35,683 nucleotides of DNA from an uncultured Lachnospiraceae bacterium (lineage in GTDB: Bacteria; Bacillota; Clostridia; Lachnospirales; Lachnospiraceae), in NCBI GenBank assembly GCA_900316805.1, contig ONEJ01000074.1, positions 1-35,683 on the forward strand, in the 5' to 3' direction. This document shows positions 1 through 6,451 of the stretch, one piece after another (within the stretch, counting starts at the first letter, position 1; each line of letters starts with the position of its first letter). The notes beneath the pieces are model-generated. The model had not been told where the DNA came from. It made no database searches and saw only the letters and a list, made by a program, of their open reading frames with translations. Made by a program: the position numbers and the translations under genes.

Positions 1-84
1 GGTGTCAGGTACTGTAAATAGGAATTAATATACACGTTATAAAAAATTTATAAAGTTTATAAAATCCTTCGAGTGCCTGACACC
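1..84. repeat. REP-like inverted repeat element, possibly cut by the window edge
   Basis: Bases 1-13 (ggtgtcaggtact) and 72-84 (agtgcctgacacc) are inverted copies matching at 12 of 13 positions, separated by a very AT-rich 58-base centre. The element begins at base 1, so it may extend outside the window. Related wording (GGTGTCA next to GTAC) returns in reverse orientation near 3571-3599. The look is that of a small palindromic intergenic repeat of the REP type. Whether a transposase mobilises it cannot be seen here. Confidence 0.5.
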
Positions 85-89
85 TAGAG

Positions 90-133
90 TATTTTTTCAT
101 AGGAAATTTCGATGGATTTACTATGAAAAAATA
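90..133. repeat. Perfect 13-bp inverted repeat (hairpin)
   Basis: tattttttcatag at 90-102 and ctatgaaaaaata at 121-133 are perfect inverted copies around an 18-base loop. The stem is AT-rich and is followed by an A-rich tract rather than by T residues on the plus strand, so it is a poor terminator for plus-strand transcription. Read on the minus strand the 3' arm is T-rich. It could also be the end of a small mobile element. Confidence 0.45.
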
Positions 134-159
134 TAAAAAGTTAAGAAGGAGGCAAAGTG

Positions 160-270
160 ATGAACGTAAAACAAATCAAAGCGATTTTCCTGACACATGC
201 GCATCCGGATCATATTGGCACGGCAGGCTATTTCGATTGTAGAATGATACAATTTCTATTGATCTATTGA
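160..270 (+). pseudogene. Metallo-beta-lactamase-fold hydrolase fragment
   Basis: A 36-codon frame starts with ATG at 160 behind a strong AAGGAGG-type site at 145-151. It encodes LTHAHPDHIG at residues 11-20, the HxHxDH zinc-binding motif of metallo-beta-lactamase-fold proteins, followed by TAGYF. The frame then runs into unrelated AT-rich sequence and stops at 268-270. Family members are usually 200 residues or more, with beta-strands before this motif and further metal ligands after it, so both ends are missing. The good ribosome binding site suggests the peptide may still be translated, but it cannot form an active site. Confidence 0.7.
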
Positions 271-340
271 TAATTCTTTTTTTTACATTAAATATAAATA
301 CATGCAAAACAACTGCAAAAGTATGAAAAGGAGATACATT

Positions 341-637
341 ATGTCAGAACAAGTTTTGATCCAATTTCGTGCAGATAAAGAACTAAAACAGGAAGTTTCT
401 GAGATCTATGAGTCTCTGGGTATGGATTTGCCAACGGCATTTCGAATATTTATGACCAGAAGCAAGATGGTGAAAGGACTTCCATTCGAAGCAACATTGC
501 CGAAATCGACAGTAACCAGAGCAGAGGCGAAGCGTGCTTTTTATGAGCTGAGACAGCAGGCATCTGATCTACCGGAAATGTCATTGGATGAAATAAATGC
601 AGAAATATCTGCTGCCAGGGCAGAAAGAAGAAGGTAA
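341..637 (+). CDS. RelB/DinJ-family antitoxin
   Basis: This 98-residue protein has the ribbon-helix-helix layout of RelB/DinJ antitoxins: an N-terminal strand with IQFRADKELKQEV, a two-helix part with LGMDLPTAFRIFMTRS at about 25-40, then GLPFEA and a charged toxin-binding tail rich in Glu and Arg. ATG 341 is preferred over the upstream ATG at 302 because AAAAGGAGA at 326-334 is placed correctly for 341. Such antitoxins dimerise, bind their own promoter and neutralise the adjacent toxin. The toxin frame starts 6 bases downstream but is truncated, so this is probably an orphan antitoxin. A diverged but functional regulator is the alternative. Confidence 0.85.
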   Translation: MSEQVLIQFRADKELKQEVSEIYESLGMDLPTAFRIFMTRSKMVKGLPFEATLPKSTVTRAEAKRAFYELRQQASDLPEMSLDEINAEISAARAERRR

Positions 638-643
638 GTGCTT

Positions 644-796
644 ATGACATATTACGCAGTGATTGATACAAATGTTTTTATTTCTGCATTGCTGACCAAA
701 CAGCCGAACAGCGCAACGGTACAAGTATTAGATGTTGTGATTGACGGAAAACTCATCCTAAGATGTAACCTTTTGGCCTCTTCCATCGATTTATAG
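644..796 (+). pseudogene. PIN-domain toxin, N-terminal fragment
   Basis: The frame begins 6 bases after the antitoxin stop and reads MTYYAVIDTNVFISALL, the first strand and first acidic residue of a PIN ribonuclease domain, followed by a SATVQVLD helix. After about residue 38 the similarity ends and the frame stops at 794-796, within a terminator hairpin. PIN toxins are about 130-150 residues and need three or four acidic residues spread along the chain, so most of the active site is missing. The break at about 755-762 looks like a deletion or insertion junction joining the toxin gene to the upstream flank of the ECF sigma gene. Confidence 0.75.
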
Positions 797-812
797 ATGA
801 AGAGGCCTTTTT
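775..812 (+). terminator. Intrinsic terminator at the toxin/ECF junction
   Basis: ggcctcttccatc (775-787) pairs with gatgaagaggcc (797-808) with one bulged base, followed by a run of T at 808-812. It lies across the end of the truncated PIN frame and just before the ECF sigma gene, so it would isolate the sigma operon from upstream transcription. Confidence 0.75.
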
Positions 813-838
813 CAAATACTTAAAACGAGGGATTACTC

Positions 839-1321
839 ATGAGAATACCGGTAGAGTGGCTGATAAATGCGTATCAGACGAACTTGTTTGTGGCGGCATT
901 CAACATCTGTAAAAATGCAGAGGACGCCAAAGATGTAGTTCAGGATACCTTTATCGCCTATCACACATCCAATCAACAATTTAATGATGAGCAGCATATC
1001 AGAGCCTGGCTTTTCAGGGTTGCAGTCAACAAAGCGAAAGATGTAAATAAATCCTTTTGGCGAAGAAATAAAATGCCATTGGAGGACTATGTGGAACAAT
1101 TGCCGTTCGAGTCGAAAGAGGACAGCACGCTCTTTGAGACCGTGTTGGGTCTTCCGGAAAAATATCGGATCGTGATTCACTTATTTTATTATGAGGACTG
1201 GAATATCCGGGAAATCGCGCGGATCTTACATATCAGTGAGAGCAATGTAAAGACGCGATTATCCAGAGGACGAAAGCTGCTGAAGAATGTATTAAAGGAG
1301 GGATGGGCAGATGACGAATAA
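839..1321 (+). CDS. ECF-type RNA polymerase sigma factor
   Basis: This 160-residue protein has the two-domain form of ECF sigma factors. Region 2 includes AFNICKNAEDAKDVVQDTF at about 19-37 and the promoter-melting RAWLFRVAVNKAKD stretch at about 55-68. Region 4 has LPEKYRIVIHLFYYEDWNIREIARIL, then the recognition helix SESNVKTRLSRGRKLLK. The start at 839 has a modest purine-rich site (acgaggga). The last codons overlap the next gene by 11 bases, which points to translational coupling. It should direct transcription of a small regulon in response to an envelope signal, held in check by the downstream membrane protein. Autoregulation is usual for the family but no clear ECF promoter was recognised here. 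Confidence 0.92.
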   Translation: MRIPVEWLINAYQTNLFVAAFNICKNAEDAKDVVQDTFIAYHTSNQQFNDEQHIRAWLFRVAVNKAKDVNKSFWRRNKMPLEDYVEQLPFESKEDSTLFETVLGLPEKYRIVIHLFYYEDWNIREIARILHISESNVKTRLSRGRKLLKNVLKEGWADDE

Positions 1322-2369
1322 GGAAAAATATAAGAAAGCGTTTGCTGTGCTGGCGGCCTCCGAAAAAATATCTTTGGAGGTAGATCAAATGAAAAATAAG
1401 AAGCAAAAGAGCAATTATAAAAAAAGTATAGTGGCGGCGATTGCAGTGTTGGTCGTTGTAACGGCAGCAGGAAGCGGGGTATATGCGGCTGCGAGACATT
1501 GGGGGATTCTGGATTTTGCTGACCGGACAGCTATGGATGTGCCGGAGAAAGCAGTTTCACAGATTCAGACAGAGATAGAAACCGCACAGGAAACCAATGA
1601 CACGATCTTTCAGTGCACGGTAAAGGAAGCATTGTGTGACAGCCAGACGATCATGGTGGTTTATGAGGTGGCGGCAAAGGAAGCGGATCAATATCTGTTT
1701 GTTCCGGAGGATGCATTACCGGAAGACCGGATGAGCAATTGGAGCAATGTTTCTGATATGACAGCGCAGGAGTACGCGACAGCAAAAGGACTTACTATCG
1801 TGAATATCGGAGGCGGCATTCGCAATACCGAAGAGTTGGGAATTGGAGTTCAAAGCATTGATTTTCTGTCTGTCAGTGATGATGTGATGGATATCTGTGT
1901 CACATGCGGGAAAGCGGAAGAAGGAACGAGTATGGATGTTGCGATGGTGGCTACTGCGCATGTATCCGGCAGCGAAGAAGTGATGAGACTTCAATCTGAT
2001 TTTGTTTTACAGGATATGTCTACGACAACTTCAACTACCTATTTGTGCAGTGAGAATGCATCCGGTGAACAGTTTTTTGAGATTGAGAAGGCAGAGTTGA
2101 TCCAGACAGAGCTGGGAACCTATGTGGATGTATATTACAGCAATGAAAAGGGAGAAGATCCGGAGGATGGGTTAAGCTTTCGCATTGTAGACCAGACGGG
2201 AGAGGCATATGAGTCTACGGGTGGTTCCGGTGTGATCTGTGTCGAAAATGGTCTGTACAGACAGCGATGCATGCTGAACAAATGTGAGATCGGCGAGACA
2301 TTGTATGTGGAAGCCTTTGATTGTTTTGGCAAAGAGGTATACGGAGTGATCGAGCTTTCACGTGAATAA
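1311..2369 (+). CDS. DUF4179-like membrane anti-sigma factor
   Basis: The 352-residue product has a charged cytoplasmic N-terminus (about 1-39), one transmembrane segment rich in Ala and Val (about 40-60, SIVAAIAVLVVVTAAGSGVY), and a long extracellular part with AARHWGILDFADR directly after the membrane. This layout matches DUF4179-type proteins found beside ECF sigma factors in Firmicutes. The 11-base overlap with the sigma gene supports a sigma/anti-sigma pair: the N-terminal tail would bind the sigma factor and the outer domain would sense a signal. The class is well supported. The signal and the release mechanism are not visible. Terminator 2385-2431 closes the operon. Confidence 0.8.
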   Translation: MTNKEKYKKAFAVLAASEKISLEVDQMKNKKQKSNYKKSIVAAIAVLVVVTAAGSGVYAAARHWGILDFADRTAMDVPEKAVSQIQTEIETAQETNDTIFQCTVKEALCDSQTIMVVYEVAAKEADQYLFVPEDALPEDRMSNWSNVSDMTAQEYATAKGLTIVNIGGGIRNTEELGIGVQSIDFLSVSDDVMDICVTCGKAEEGTSMDVAMVATAHVSGSEEVMRLQSDFVLQDMSTTTSTTYLCSENASGEQFFEIEKAELIQTELGTYVDVYYSNEKGEDPEDGLSFRIVDQTGEAYESTGGSGVICVENGLYRQRCMLNKCEIGETLYVEAFDCFGKEVYGVIELSRE

Positions 2370-2384
2370 GGATATGTGAAAGAA

Positions 2385-2431
2385 AGAGTGATTGCAGGCA
2401 AAATGAGCATATTACCTGTAATCACTCTTTT
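2385..2431 (+). terminator. Intrinsic terminator of the ECF sigma operon
   Basis: agagtgattgcagg (2385-2398) is inverted, with one mismatch, by cctgtaatcactctt (2415-2429), and the stem ends in a T run. It begins 16 bases after the anti-sigma stop codon. Confidence 0.85.
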
Positions 2432-2513
2432 AACATGAAGCGAGCCAGAATTCTTCCGCTTCTGTAGGTGGTGAGATGATTTGCAAGATTTTTTGATCAA
2501 AAAGCAAAAGCTG

Positions 2514-2542
2514 TGTACAAATTTGGAGTGAGCGGCTATAAT
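2514..2542 (+). promoter_or_regulatory. Candidate sigma-A promoter for the DUF4258/YgiT pair
   Basis: A TGTACA box (2514-2519) is followed after 17 bases by a perfect TATAAT (2537-2542). The predicted start near 2549 leaves a leader of about 65 bases before the first gene. Confidence 0.55.
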
Positions 2543-2614
2543 AATAGGTGATGAGAAACAAAATTATGTAGATGAGATAGTCGGATTTGTTAAGAAGGAG
2601 ATGATAGGGGACAA

Positions 2615-2929
2615 ATGATCAATATTGAAATCATTCGGACATATTATCAACAAGACAAGGTAATGATGACACAGCATTCATCAGAGCGATGCAGACAAAG
2701 AGGTATAATAAAACGGGATATAAGAAATGCGGTTATGAATGGGGAAATAATAGAGCAATATCCTGATGATTTCCCGTTCCCGAGTTGCTTAGTGTGTGGG
2801 TTTTCTATAGAAAATAAAATACTACATGTAGTAATGAGTGACGAAGGAAGTGGAAGTCGCATAATAACAGCATATTATCCAGATGCAGAGAAATGGGAAA
2901 AAGATTATAAGACCAGAAAGGAGAGATAG
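2615..2929 (+). CDS. DUF4258 domain protein, probable toxin of a type II-like pair
   Basis: The 104-residue protein carries the DUF4258 pattern: an early HSSERCRQRGI segment (about 21-31), then DIRNAVMNGEIIEQYPDDFPFPS, a central beta strand KILHVVMSDE, and a terminal ITAYYPDAEKWEKDY. DUF4258 proteins share the small mRNA-interferase-like fold seen in RelE/MqsR-type toxins and often sit directly before a YgiT-type zinc-finger gene, as here with 2 bases between stop and start. The likely role is toxin of an MqsRA-like module, but catalytic activity cannot be judged from sequence. ATG 2615 has a modest AGGGG site; an internal start at 2663 is less likely because it removes conserved residues. 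Confidence 0.8.
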   Translation: MINIEIIRTYYQQDKVMMTQHSSERCRQRGIIKRDIRNAVMNGEIIEQYPDDFPFPSCLVCGFSIENKILHVVMSDEGSGSRIITAYYPDAEKWEKDYKTRKER

Positions 2930-2931
2930 CC

Positions 2932-3162
2932 ATGAAATGTTTGGCATGTAAAAATGGTGATATGGAAGAGGCAAAAACAACATATTTTGCTCAATTAAAT
3001 AATTGCTACGTAATCATTGAAAATGTGCCATGTATGAAGTGCGAGCAGTGCGGAGAAGAATTTTTTACAATGTCTGTTTTGGAAAAGATTGACGATATTT
3101 TAGAGCGTTTAGAGAAAATTGCAAGTAAAATTTTTATTATGGACTATGCAACAGCGGCATAG
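2932..3162 (+). CDS. YgiT-type (MqsA N-terminal) zinc finger protein
   Basis: The 76-residue protein has two CxxC pairs, CLAC at 3-6 and CEQCGEEFFT with its first Cys near residue 37, a typical YgiT/MqsA zinc ribbon, followed by a helical tail (VLEKIDDILERLEKIASKI). It lacks the C-terminal HTH of full-length MqsA, as do many stand-alone YgiT-type antitoxins. The GGAGAG site and tight spacing to the DUF4258 gene indicate one operon. By analogy with MqsRA it should bind and neutralise the upstream protein. Whether it also binds DNA without an HTH domain is uncertain. Confidence 0.85.
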   Translation: MKCLACKNGDMEEAKTTYFAQLNNCYVIIENVPCMKCEQCGEEFFTMSVLEKIDDILERLEKIASKIFIMDYATAA

Positions 3163-3521
3163 CAATTTAATTCTGGAAAATATCGCGATAAGAACGAGAC
3201 TATTATTGTACATATTGGGTGCAATAATGGTCTCTTTTTTGATTTGGGGATTGTTTGAAAGAAAATTGTATGATAAGGATGTTTTTACCTTCAATGAACA
3301 GTATGAAAATGATTTCTTTTACTACAAATGACAGAGCTGCCACGGGAACTGACGGGAGTATGGAGTATATACCTTGGTCTGCAATTTGCAGCGATTATAA
3401 GTCGCCTGAAAACGGTATTAAACACCCAACAAAGTTTCAAGCTGTTTGGAATTATCCCGATGAAGATTTTGTTTACTTTGATGGTATTATCAGCGAAGTG
3501 CCTTGTGGGTATGCTGAATAG
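3149..3521 (+). pseudogene. Possible decayed membrane-anchored protein gene
   Basis: From ATG 3149, inside the end of the YgiT gene, a frame encodes a hydrophobic helix (LLLYILGAIMVSFLIWGLF) and then YDKDVFTFNEQYENDFFYYK before stopping near 3330. A second frame, one base out of phase, continues with protein-like composition (SMEYIPWSAICSDYKSPEN, then FQAVWNYPDEDFVYFDG) to a stop at 3519-3521. Joined by one frameshift near 3325 these would give a protein of about 120 residues with one membrane anchor and an outer domain. I do not recognise the family. The absence of a ribosome binding site and the frame break argue for a remnant. It could also be noncoding. Confidence 0.3.
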
Positions 3522-3570
3522 GATATTGGTTGAGTCCGATTTTCTTCTATAGATTTACTGGAATTATGAC

Positions 3571-3599
3571 TCTACGTACTGTCAAATACTTTTGACACC
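3571..3599. repeat. REP-like palindrome related to the element at 1-84
   Basis: The segment has an inverted core tgtcaa (3580-3585) / ttgaca (3592-3597) inside tactgtcaaatacttttg and ends in GACACC. On the minus strand it reads GGTGTCA followed by GTAC, as the element at the left edge does. It lies between the decayed membrane ORF and the damaged XRE gene. Confidence 0.35.
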
Positions 3600-3650
3600 G
3601 TGTTTTCAGCGAAGTAAAATAGGTTTGATAGACAGAAAAAGAAAAAGTGA

Positions 3651-3678
3651 TTATTCTCAGAGTAGGTCAAGAGAATAA
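3651..3678. promoter_or_regulatory. 8-bp inverted repeat before the damaged XRE gene
   Basis: ttattctc (3651-3658) and gagaataa (3671-3678) are perfect inverted copies with a 12-base spacer, about 30 bases before the probable GTG start at 3705. This could be an operator left from the original regulator or a weak hairpin. There is no T run. Confidence 0.3.
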
Positions 3679-3704
3679 ATTACTTGCGAAGGAGAAAAAT
3701 ATAT

Positions 3705-3992
3705 GTGACAAGACAGACAATTTCAAATTGGGAGACTGGGGAAACAACACCTAATACGGACACTTTGAAATTGTTATCGAAGTTGTTTGATGTTTCGATT
3801 AATACACTTTTGGGTTCGCCAAGAGAATTGATTAATGTCTGTGTTGGACATATGGTTACTGAGGAGTTTTCAAAAGAACAAGCTAGAGAATATATGAAAC
3901 AATTGCTTCCCAAACTGGATTATTGGAAAAGATATGAAGAACTTAGTGATGATGGAAAGTATCCAGAATTATTGGTTTATAAGAAGAGATAA
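3705..3992 (+). pseudogene. XRE-family regulator with missing N-terminus and deleted zinc ribbon
   Basis: The frame opens inside an HTH: VTRQTISNWETGETTPNTD followed by LLSKLFDVSINTLLG is helix 3 onward of an XRE/Cro fold. The first two helices are absent, with an in-frame stop at 3663. GTG 3705 follows GAAGGAGA by about 9 bases; TTG 3684 is an alternative start. After SPRELI the protein passes directly into EEFSKEQAREYMKQLLPKLD and WKRYEELSDDG, which resembles the C-terminal part of HTH proteins with a Cys-rich zinc-ribbon domain. The Cys-rich middle is gone; only one Cys remains. Two deletions are therefore inferred: the N-terminus and the metal-binding centre. The product may be translated but is unlikely to bind DNA normally. 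Confidence 0.65.
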
Positions 3993-4038
3993 ATGTCAGG
4001 TTGTTGTTGATTTAGTTTTGATATGTGTCTAAATGATC

Positions 4039-4066
4039 AAGAGCACTGGCTTGTGTCAGTGCTCTT
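4039..4066. other. 10-bp perfect hairpin between converging genes
   Basis: aagagcactg (4039-4048) and cagtgctctt (4057-4066) form a perfect 10-bp stem with an 8-base loop. It lies between the plus-strand XRE remnant and the minus-strand XRE fragment and overlaps the stop codon of the latter. Neither side has a T run, so it is at best a weak two-way terminator. Confidence 0.4.
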
Positions 4067-4178
4067 CCAACTTAAATACATCTTCAACCAGCAGATTAAA
4101 ATAGGCAGCAATCCGAAGCATAAATTCAGCGGATGGTGCCCGTTCCCCACGTTCCACTCTGCTGATAGTTTTTGAGAA
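4056..4178 (-). pseudogene. XRE-family HTH protein, C-terminal fragment next to sigG
   Basis: On the minus strand, immediately after the sigG stop codon, an open frame reads FSKTISRVERGERAPSAEF, then MLRIAAYFNLLVEDVFKLEEH, and stops at 4056-4058. This is the second half of a Cro/CI-type HTH domain. No start codon or ribosome binding site precedes it; the sequence upstream is sigG itself. It is a remnant whose N-terminal half was lost when the region beside sigG was rearranged, so the junction lies within a few bases of the sigG stop. It was found by translating the gap between annotated genes. Confidence 0.65.
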
Positions 4179-4179
4179 C

Positions 4180-4962
4180 TTATTCGCTTTTCAGATACTG
4201 ATACATGCTTTTTAGGGCGTTTTTCTCCAGCCGGGACACCTGGGCCTGGGAGATGTGGATCTCATCCGCTACCTCCACCTGGGTCTTCCCTTCGAAGAAG
4301 CGGAGTCTGATGATGCGCTCATCCCGCTCATCCAGCCGGGCGAGGGCATCACTTAAGGAGAGATCCTCCACCCAGTTTTCCTCTTTGTTCTTTTTGTCGG
4401 AGATCTGATCCATCACATAGAGGGTATCGCCGCCGTCGGTGTATACGGGATCGAAAAGGGAGAGCGGTGTCTGAATGGCATCCAGGGCGTAGACGATGTC
4501 CTCCTCCGGAATGCCGCTGGCCTTGGAAATCTCCTGGATGGTGGGCTCCTTTTGCTGTTTTGCTGCCAGCTGCTCCTTGGCCTGCATGGCTTTGTATGCA
4601 ATATCTCTGAGGGATCTGGGAATGCGGTAGCTGCTGTTGTCCCGCAGGTAGCGGCGGATTTCACCGATGATCATGGGCACGGCGTAGGTAGAGAACTTCA
4701 CGCCTACTGTCACATCAAAATTGTCGATGGCCTTCATCAGGCCGATACAGCCAATCTGAAACAGGTCATCCACGTTTTCGTTGTGGTTGTTAAAACGGCG
4801 GATCACAGACAGCACAAGCCGCAGATTCCCTTCAATGTAGGTTTCCCGGGCTTTTTTGTCACCGGCATGGATGCGTTCAAATAATGCCTCCTTTTCTTCC
4901 TCCTTTAAAATGGGGAGTTTTGCTGTGTTGACACCACAGATTTCAACTTTATAAGAAGACAT
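4180..4962 (-). CDS. sigG: Sporulation sigma factor SigG (late forespore)
   Basis: The 260-residue protein begins MSSYKVEICGVNTAKLPIL, very close to the conserved SigG N-terminus. Region 2 contains NVDDLFQIGCIGLMKAIDNF and FSTYAVPMIIGEIRRYLRD. Region 3 starts near SYRIPRSLRDIAYKA. Region 4 has the HTH TQVEVADEIHISQAQVSRLE. The ATG at 4960-4962 is chosen because GGAGG lies 8 bases before it; two upstream in-frame ATGs give extensions absent from the family. SigG drives late forespore genes after engulfment, and its activity depends on the SpoIIIA-SpoIIQ channel, whose mother-cell half is encoded at 22922-27781. I could not place a confident SigF/SigG promoter upstream. The 3' side touches a broken gene. 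Confidence 0.96.
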   Translation of the reverse strand: MSSYKVEICGVNTAKLPILKEEEKEALFERIHAGDKKARETYIEGNLRLVLSVIRRFNNHNENVDDLFQIGCIGLMKAIDNFDVTVGVKFSTYAVPMIIGEIRRYLRDNSSYRIPRSLRDIAYKAMQAKEQLAAKQQKEPTIQEISKASGIPEEDIVYALDAIQTPLSLFDPVYTDGGDTLYVMDQISDKKNKEENWVEDLSLSDALARLDERDERIIRLRFFEGKTQVEVADEIHISQAQVSRLEKNALKSMYQYLKSE

Positions 4963-5013
4963 TATCATTTCCTCCAGATTACGAAATTTCTTAGTAAGAG
5001 GATGTTTCTTTTT

Positions 5014-5042
5014 TTGCAATTTTATTCAGTTCATGATATACT
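5014..5042 (+). promoter_or_regulatory. Sigma-A promoter for the small ORF divergent from sigG
   Basis: TTGCAA (5014-5019), a 17-base spacer and TATACT (5037-5042) make a strong vegetative-type promoter with a predicted start near 5049, about 50 bases before the small ORF. Confidence 0.7.
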
Positions 5043-5099
5043 TTTGGAAAAAGTTGATGAGGGGATAGAAACTTTGGGTGAAAGAAGGAGGTTACGCAT

Positions 5100-5231
5100 A
5101 TGGAAGACAGAAAAACAGAAATGAAAGAGGAAGAAACGAAGAAGGGTCCCCAGTCCCCGGAATGGGCAACGGAGGCACTGGAGGAGATGGATGAATTCAT
5201 CGAATCCCAGGGAATTTATATCAGACAGTAG
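5100..5231 (+). CDS. Small acidic protein of unknown function (43 aa)
   Basis: ATG 5100 follows a near-perfect AAGGAGG site (5085-5091) with 8 bases spacing and opens a 43-codon frame. The protein is highly charged: about the first 15 residues alternate Glu, Lys and Arg, then GPQSPEWATEALEEMDEFIE and a SQGIYIRQ end. No membrane segment or Cys is present. It has its own promoter (5014-5042) and terminator (5245-5276), so it is a complete single-gene unit rather than chance. No family was recognised. The position divergent from sigG suggests, but does not prove, a sporulation link. Confidence 0.7.
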   Translation: MEDRKTEMKEEETKKGPQSPEWATEALEEMDEFIESQGIYIRQ

Positions 5232-5244
5232 AAGTCAAAGAAAA

Positions 5245-5276
5245 CCCCAGAGACGTGGAGTCACTGGGGATTTTTA
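5245..5276 (+). terminator. Intrinsic terminator of the small ORF
   Basis: ccccag (5245-5250) pairs with ctgggg (5264-5269), with further pairing of GAC and GTC inside the stem, followed by ATTTTTAT. It starts 14 bases after the stop codon. Confidence 0.85.
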
Positions 5277-5497
5277 TGTCAGCTATTCAAAATGAATCTG
5301 GGAAAAATCAATGGACAACTCCGGATAAATACCGGAAGGGACACTGTCGGAGAAACTGTATTCCTCCCTTCTTTTTGATAATCTCTTTCGGCGTGGCTCA
5401 GGAAGGAATATAAAGGTTCATAAGGGATGCCGGATACAGGAATGAAAATATTTTTTGAATGAGAATAGTCGTTAAAGTTGATGTAGGAGTAAGAAAA

Positions 5498-6451
5498 ATG
5501 AAAACAAAAATATATAGGGGAATACCATCGATAGCTGCGTTGCTTTTATGCTTTGCCATTATGTTTTCTGCACCTTTGGAAATATGGGCACAGAGCAGTA
5601 TTTCGGGAGAAAAGCAGCTGGCTTTTACCCGTTCGGTGAATCAGCTGACAGCCGGAAAACAGTATCGTTTCCGCGTCAATGCGGAAAATGTTACATGGTC
5701 TGTAGGAAACAGGAAAATAGCATCCGTGAGCAGCGAGGGCGTTGTGAAGGCAAAGCGTTACGGCAAAACGAAGGTATACGCCAGCAGCGGAAACCGCAGG
5801 ATTTCTGTAACCTTACAGGTAAAGGGTAAAAAAGTAATTGGAATTGATCCGGGGCACCAGTCCCATGGCAGTAATCGAAGGGAGCCGGTGGGGCCGGGAG
5901 CATCCACCTATAAAGCCAGGGTTTCCGGAGGGACAAGTGGAACCGCCACCGGAAAGGCAGAATACCGGCTGACCCTGGAGGTGGGAAAGAAGTTAAAAAA
6001 GGAACTGTGGGACCGTGGCTATCAGGTTGTGATGACCCGTACCAAAAATGATGTGGATATTTCCAATAAAGAACGCGCAAAGCTCATCAATGAGAGCGGC
6101 GCGGATATCTGTGTGAGACTTCACGCGGACGGAGCTGCAAGTTCTGCGCGTGGAGCCAGTGTACTTTGTCCGTCTGCTTCCAACCGGTATGTGGGAAAGC
6201 TTCACAGCAAAAGTAAGAAGCTTTCAAAAGCGCTGATTGACGAATACTGTAAAAAAACCGGAATTCGCAACCGGGGCATTTCCTATCGGGATGATCTGAC
6301 CGGAACAAACTGGAGTAGCGTTCCGGTGGCTTTGATTGAAATGGGATTTATGACCAACGCAGCAGAAGACCGCTACATGGCCTCTTCTGAGGGACAGAAG
6401 GAAATGGCAGAGGGACTGGCCGATGGGATAGATGCGTATTTCGGTTATTAA
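5498..6451 (+). CDS. Secreted N-acetylmuramoyl-L-alanine amidase with Ig-like domain
   Basis: ATG 5498 follows TAGGAG by 9 bases and begins a signal peptide (lysines, then IAALLLCFAIMFSAPLEIWA); an upstream ATG at 5459 would bury the signal and has no good site. Residues about 45-110 form a bacterial Ig-like (Big_2) domain with VTWSVGNRKIASVSSEGVVK. From about 113 comes an amidase_3 catalytic domain: IDPGH with H120, AEYRLTLEV with E155, RLHAD with H209, and LIEMGF with E281. These are the expected zinc ligands and catalytic Glu. The enzyme should cleave the bond between muramic acid and the stem peptide of peptidoglycan outside the membrane. CwlD-like cortex amidases share this domain, but the Ig-like part makes a direct CwlD assignment unsafe. 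Confidence 0.92.
   Translation: MKTKIYRGIPSIAALLLCFAIMFSAPLEIWAQSSISGEKQLAFTRSVNQLTAGKQYRFRVNAENVTWSVGNRKIASVSSEGVVKAKRYGKTKVYASSGNRRISVTLQVKGKKVIGIDPGHQSHGSNRREPVGPGASTYKARVSGGTSGTATGKAEYRLTLEVGKKLKKELWDRGYQVVMTRTKNDVDISNKERAKLINESGADICVRLHADGAASSARGASVLCPSASNRYVGKLHSKSKKLSKALIDEYCKKTGIRNRGISYRDDLTGTNWSSVPVALIEMGFMTNAAEDRYMASSEGQKEMAEGLADGIDAYFGY

Noticed and set aside
267-298. Promoter before the RelB/DinJ antitoxin
   Set aside because: TTGATA and TATAAA are present but 20 bases apart, too far for a reliable call.
3328-3552. 74-codon hydrophobic ORF
   Set aside because: It overlaps a better frame, has no ribosome binding site, and its hydrophobicity comes from AT-rich composition.
4963-5060. 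SigF/SigG promoter before sigG on the minus strand
   Set aside because: A GTATA word exists, but no GG-type -10 element is found 15-16 bases after it.
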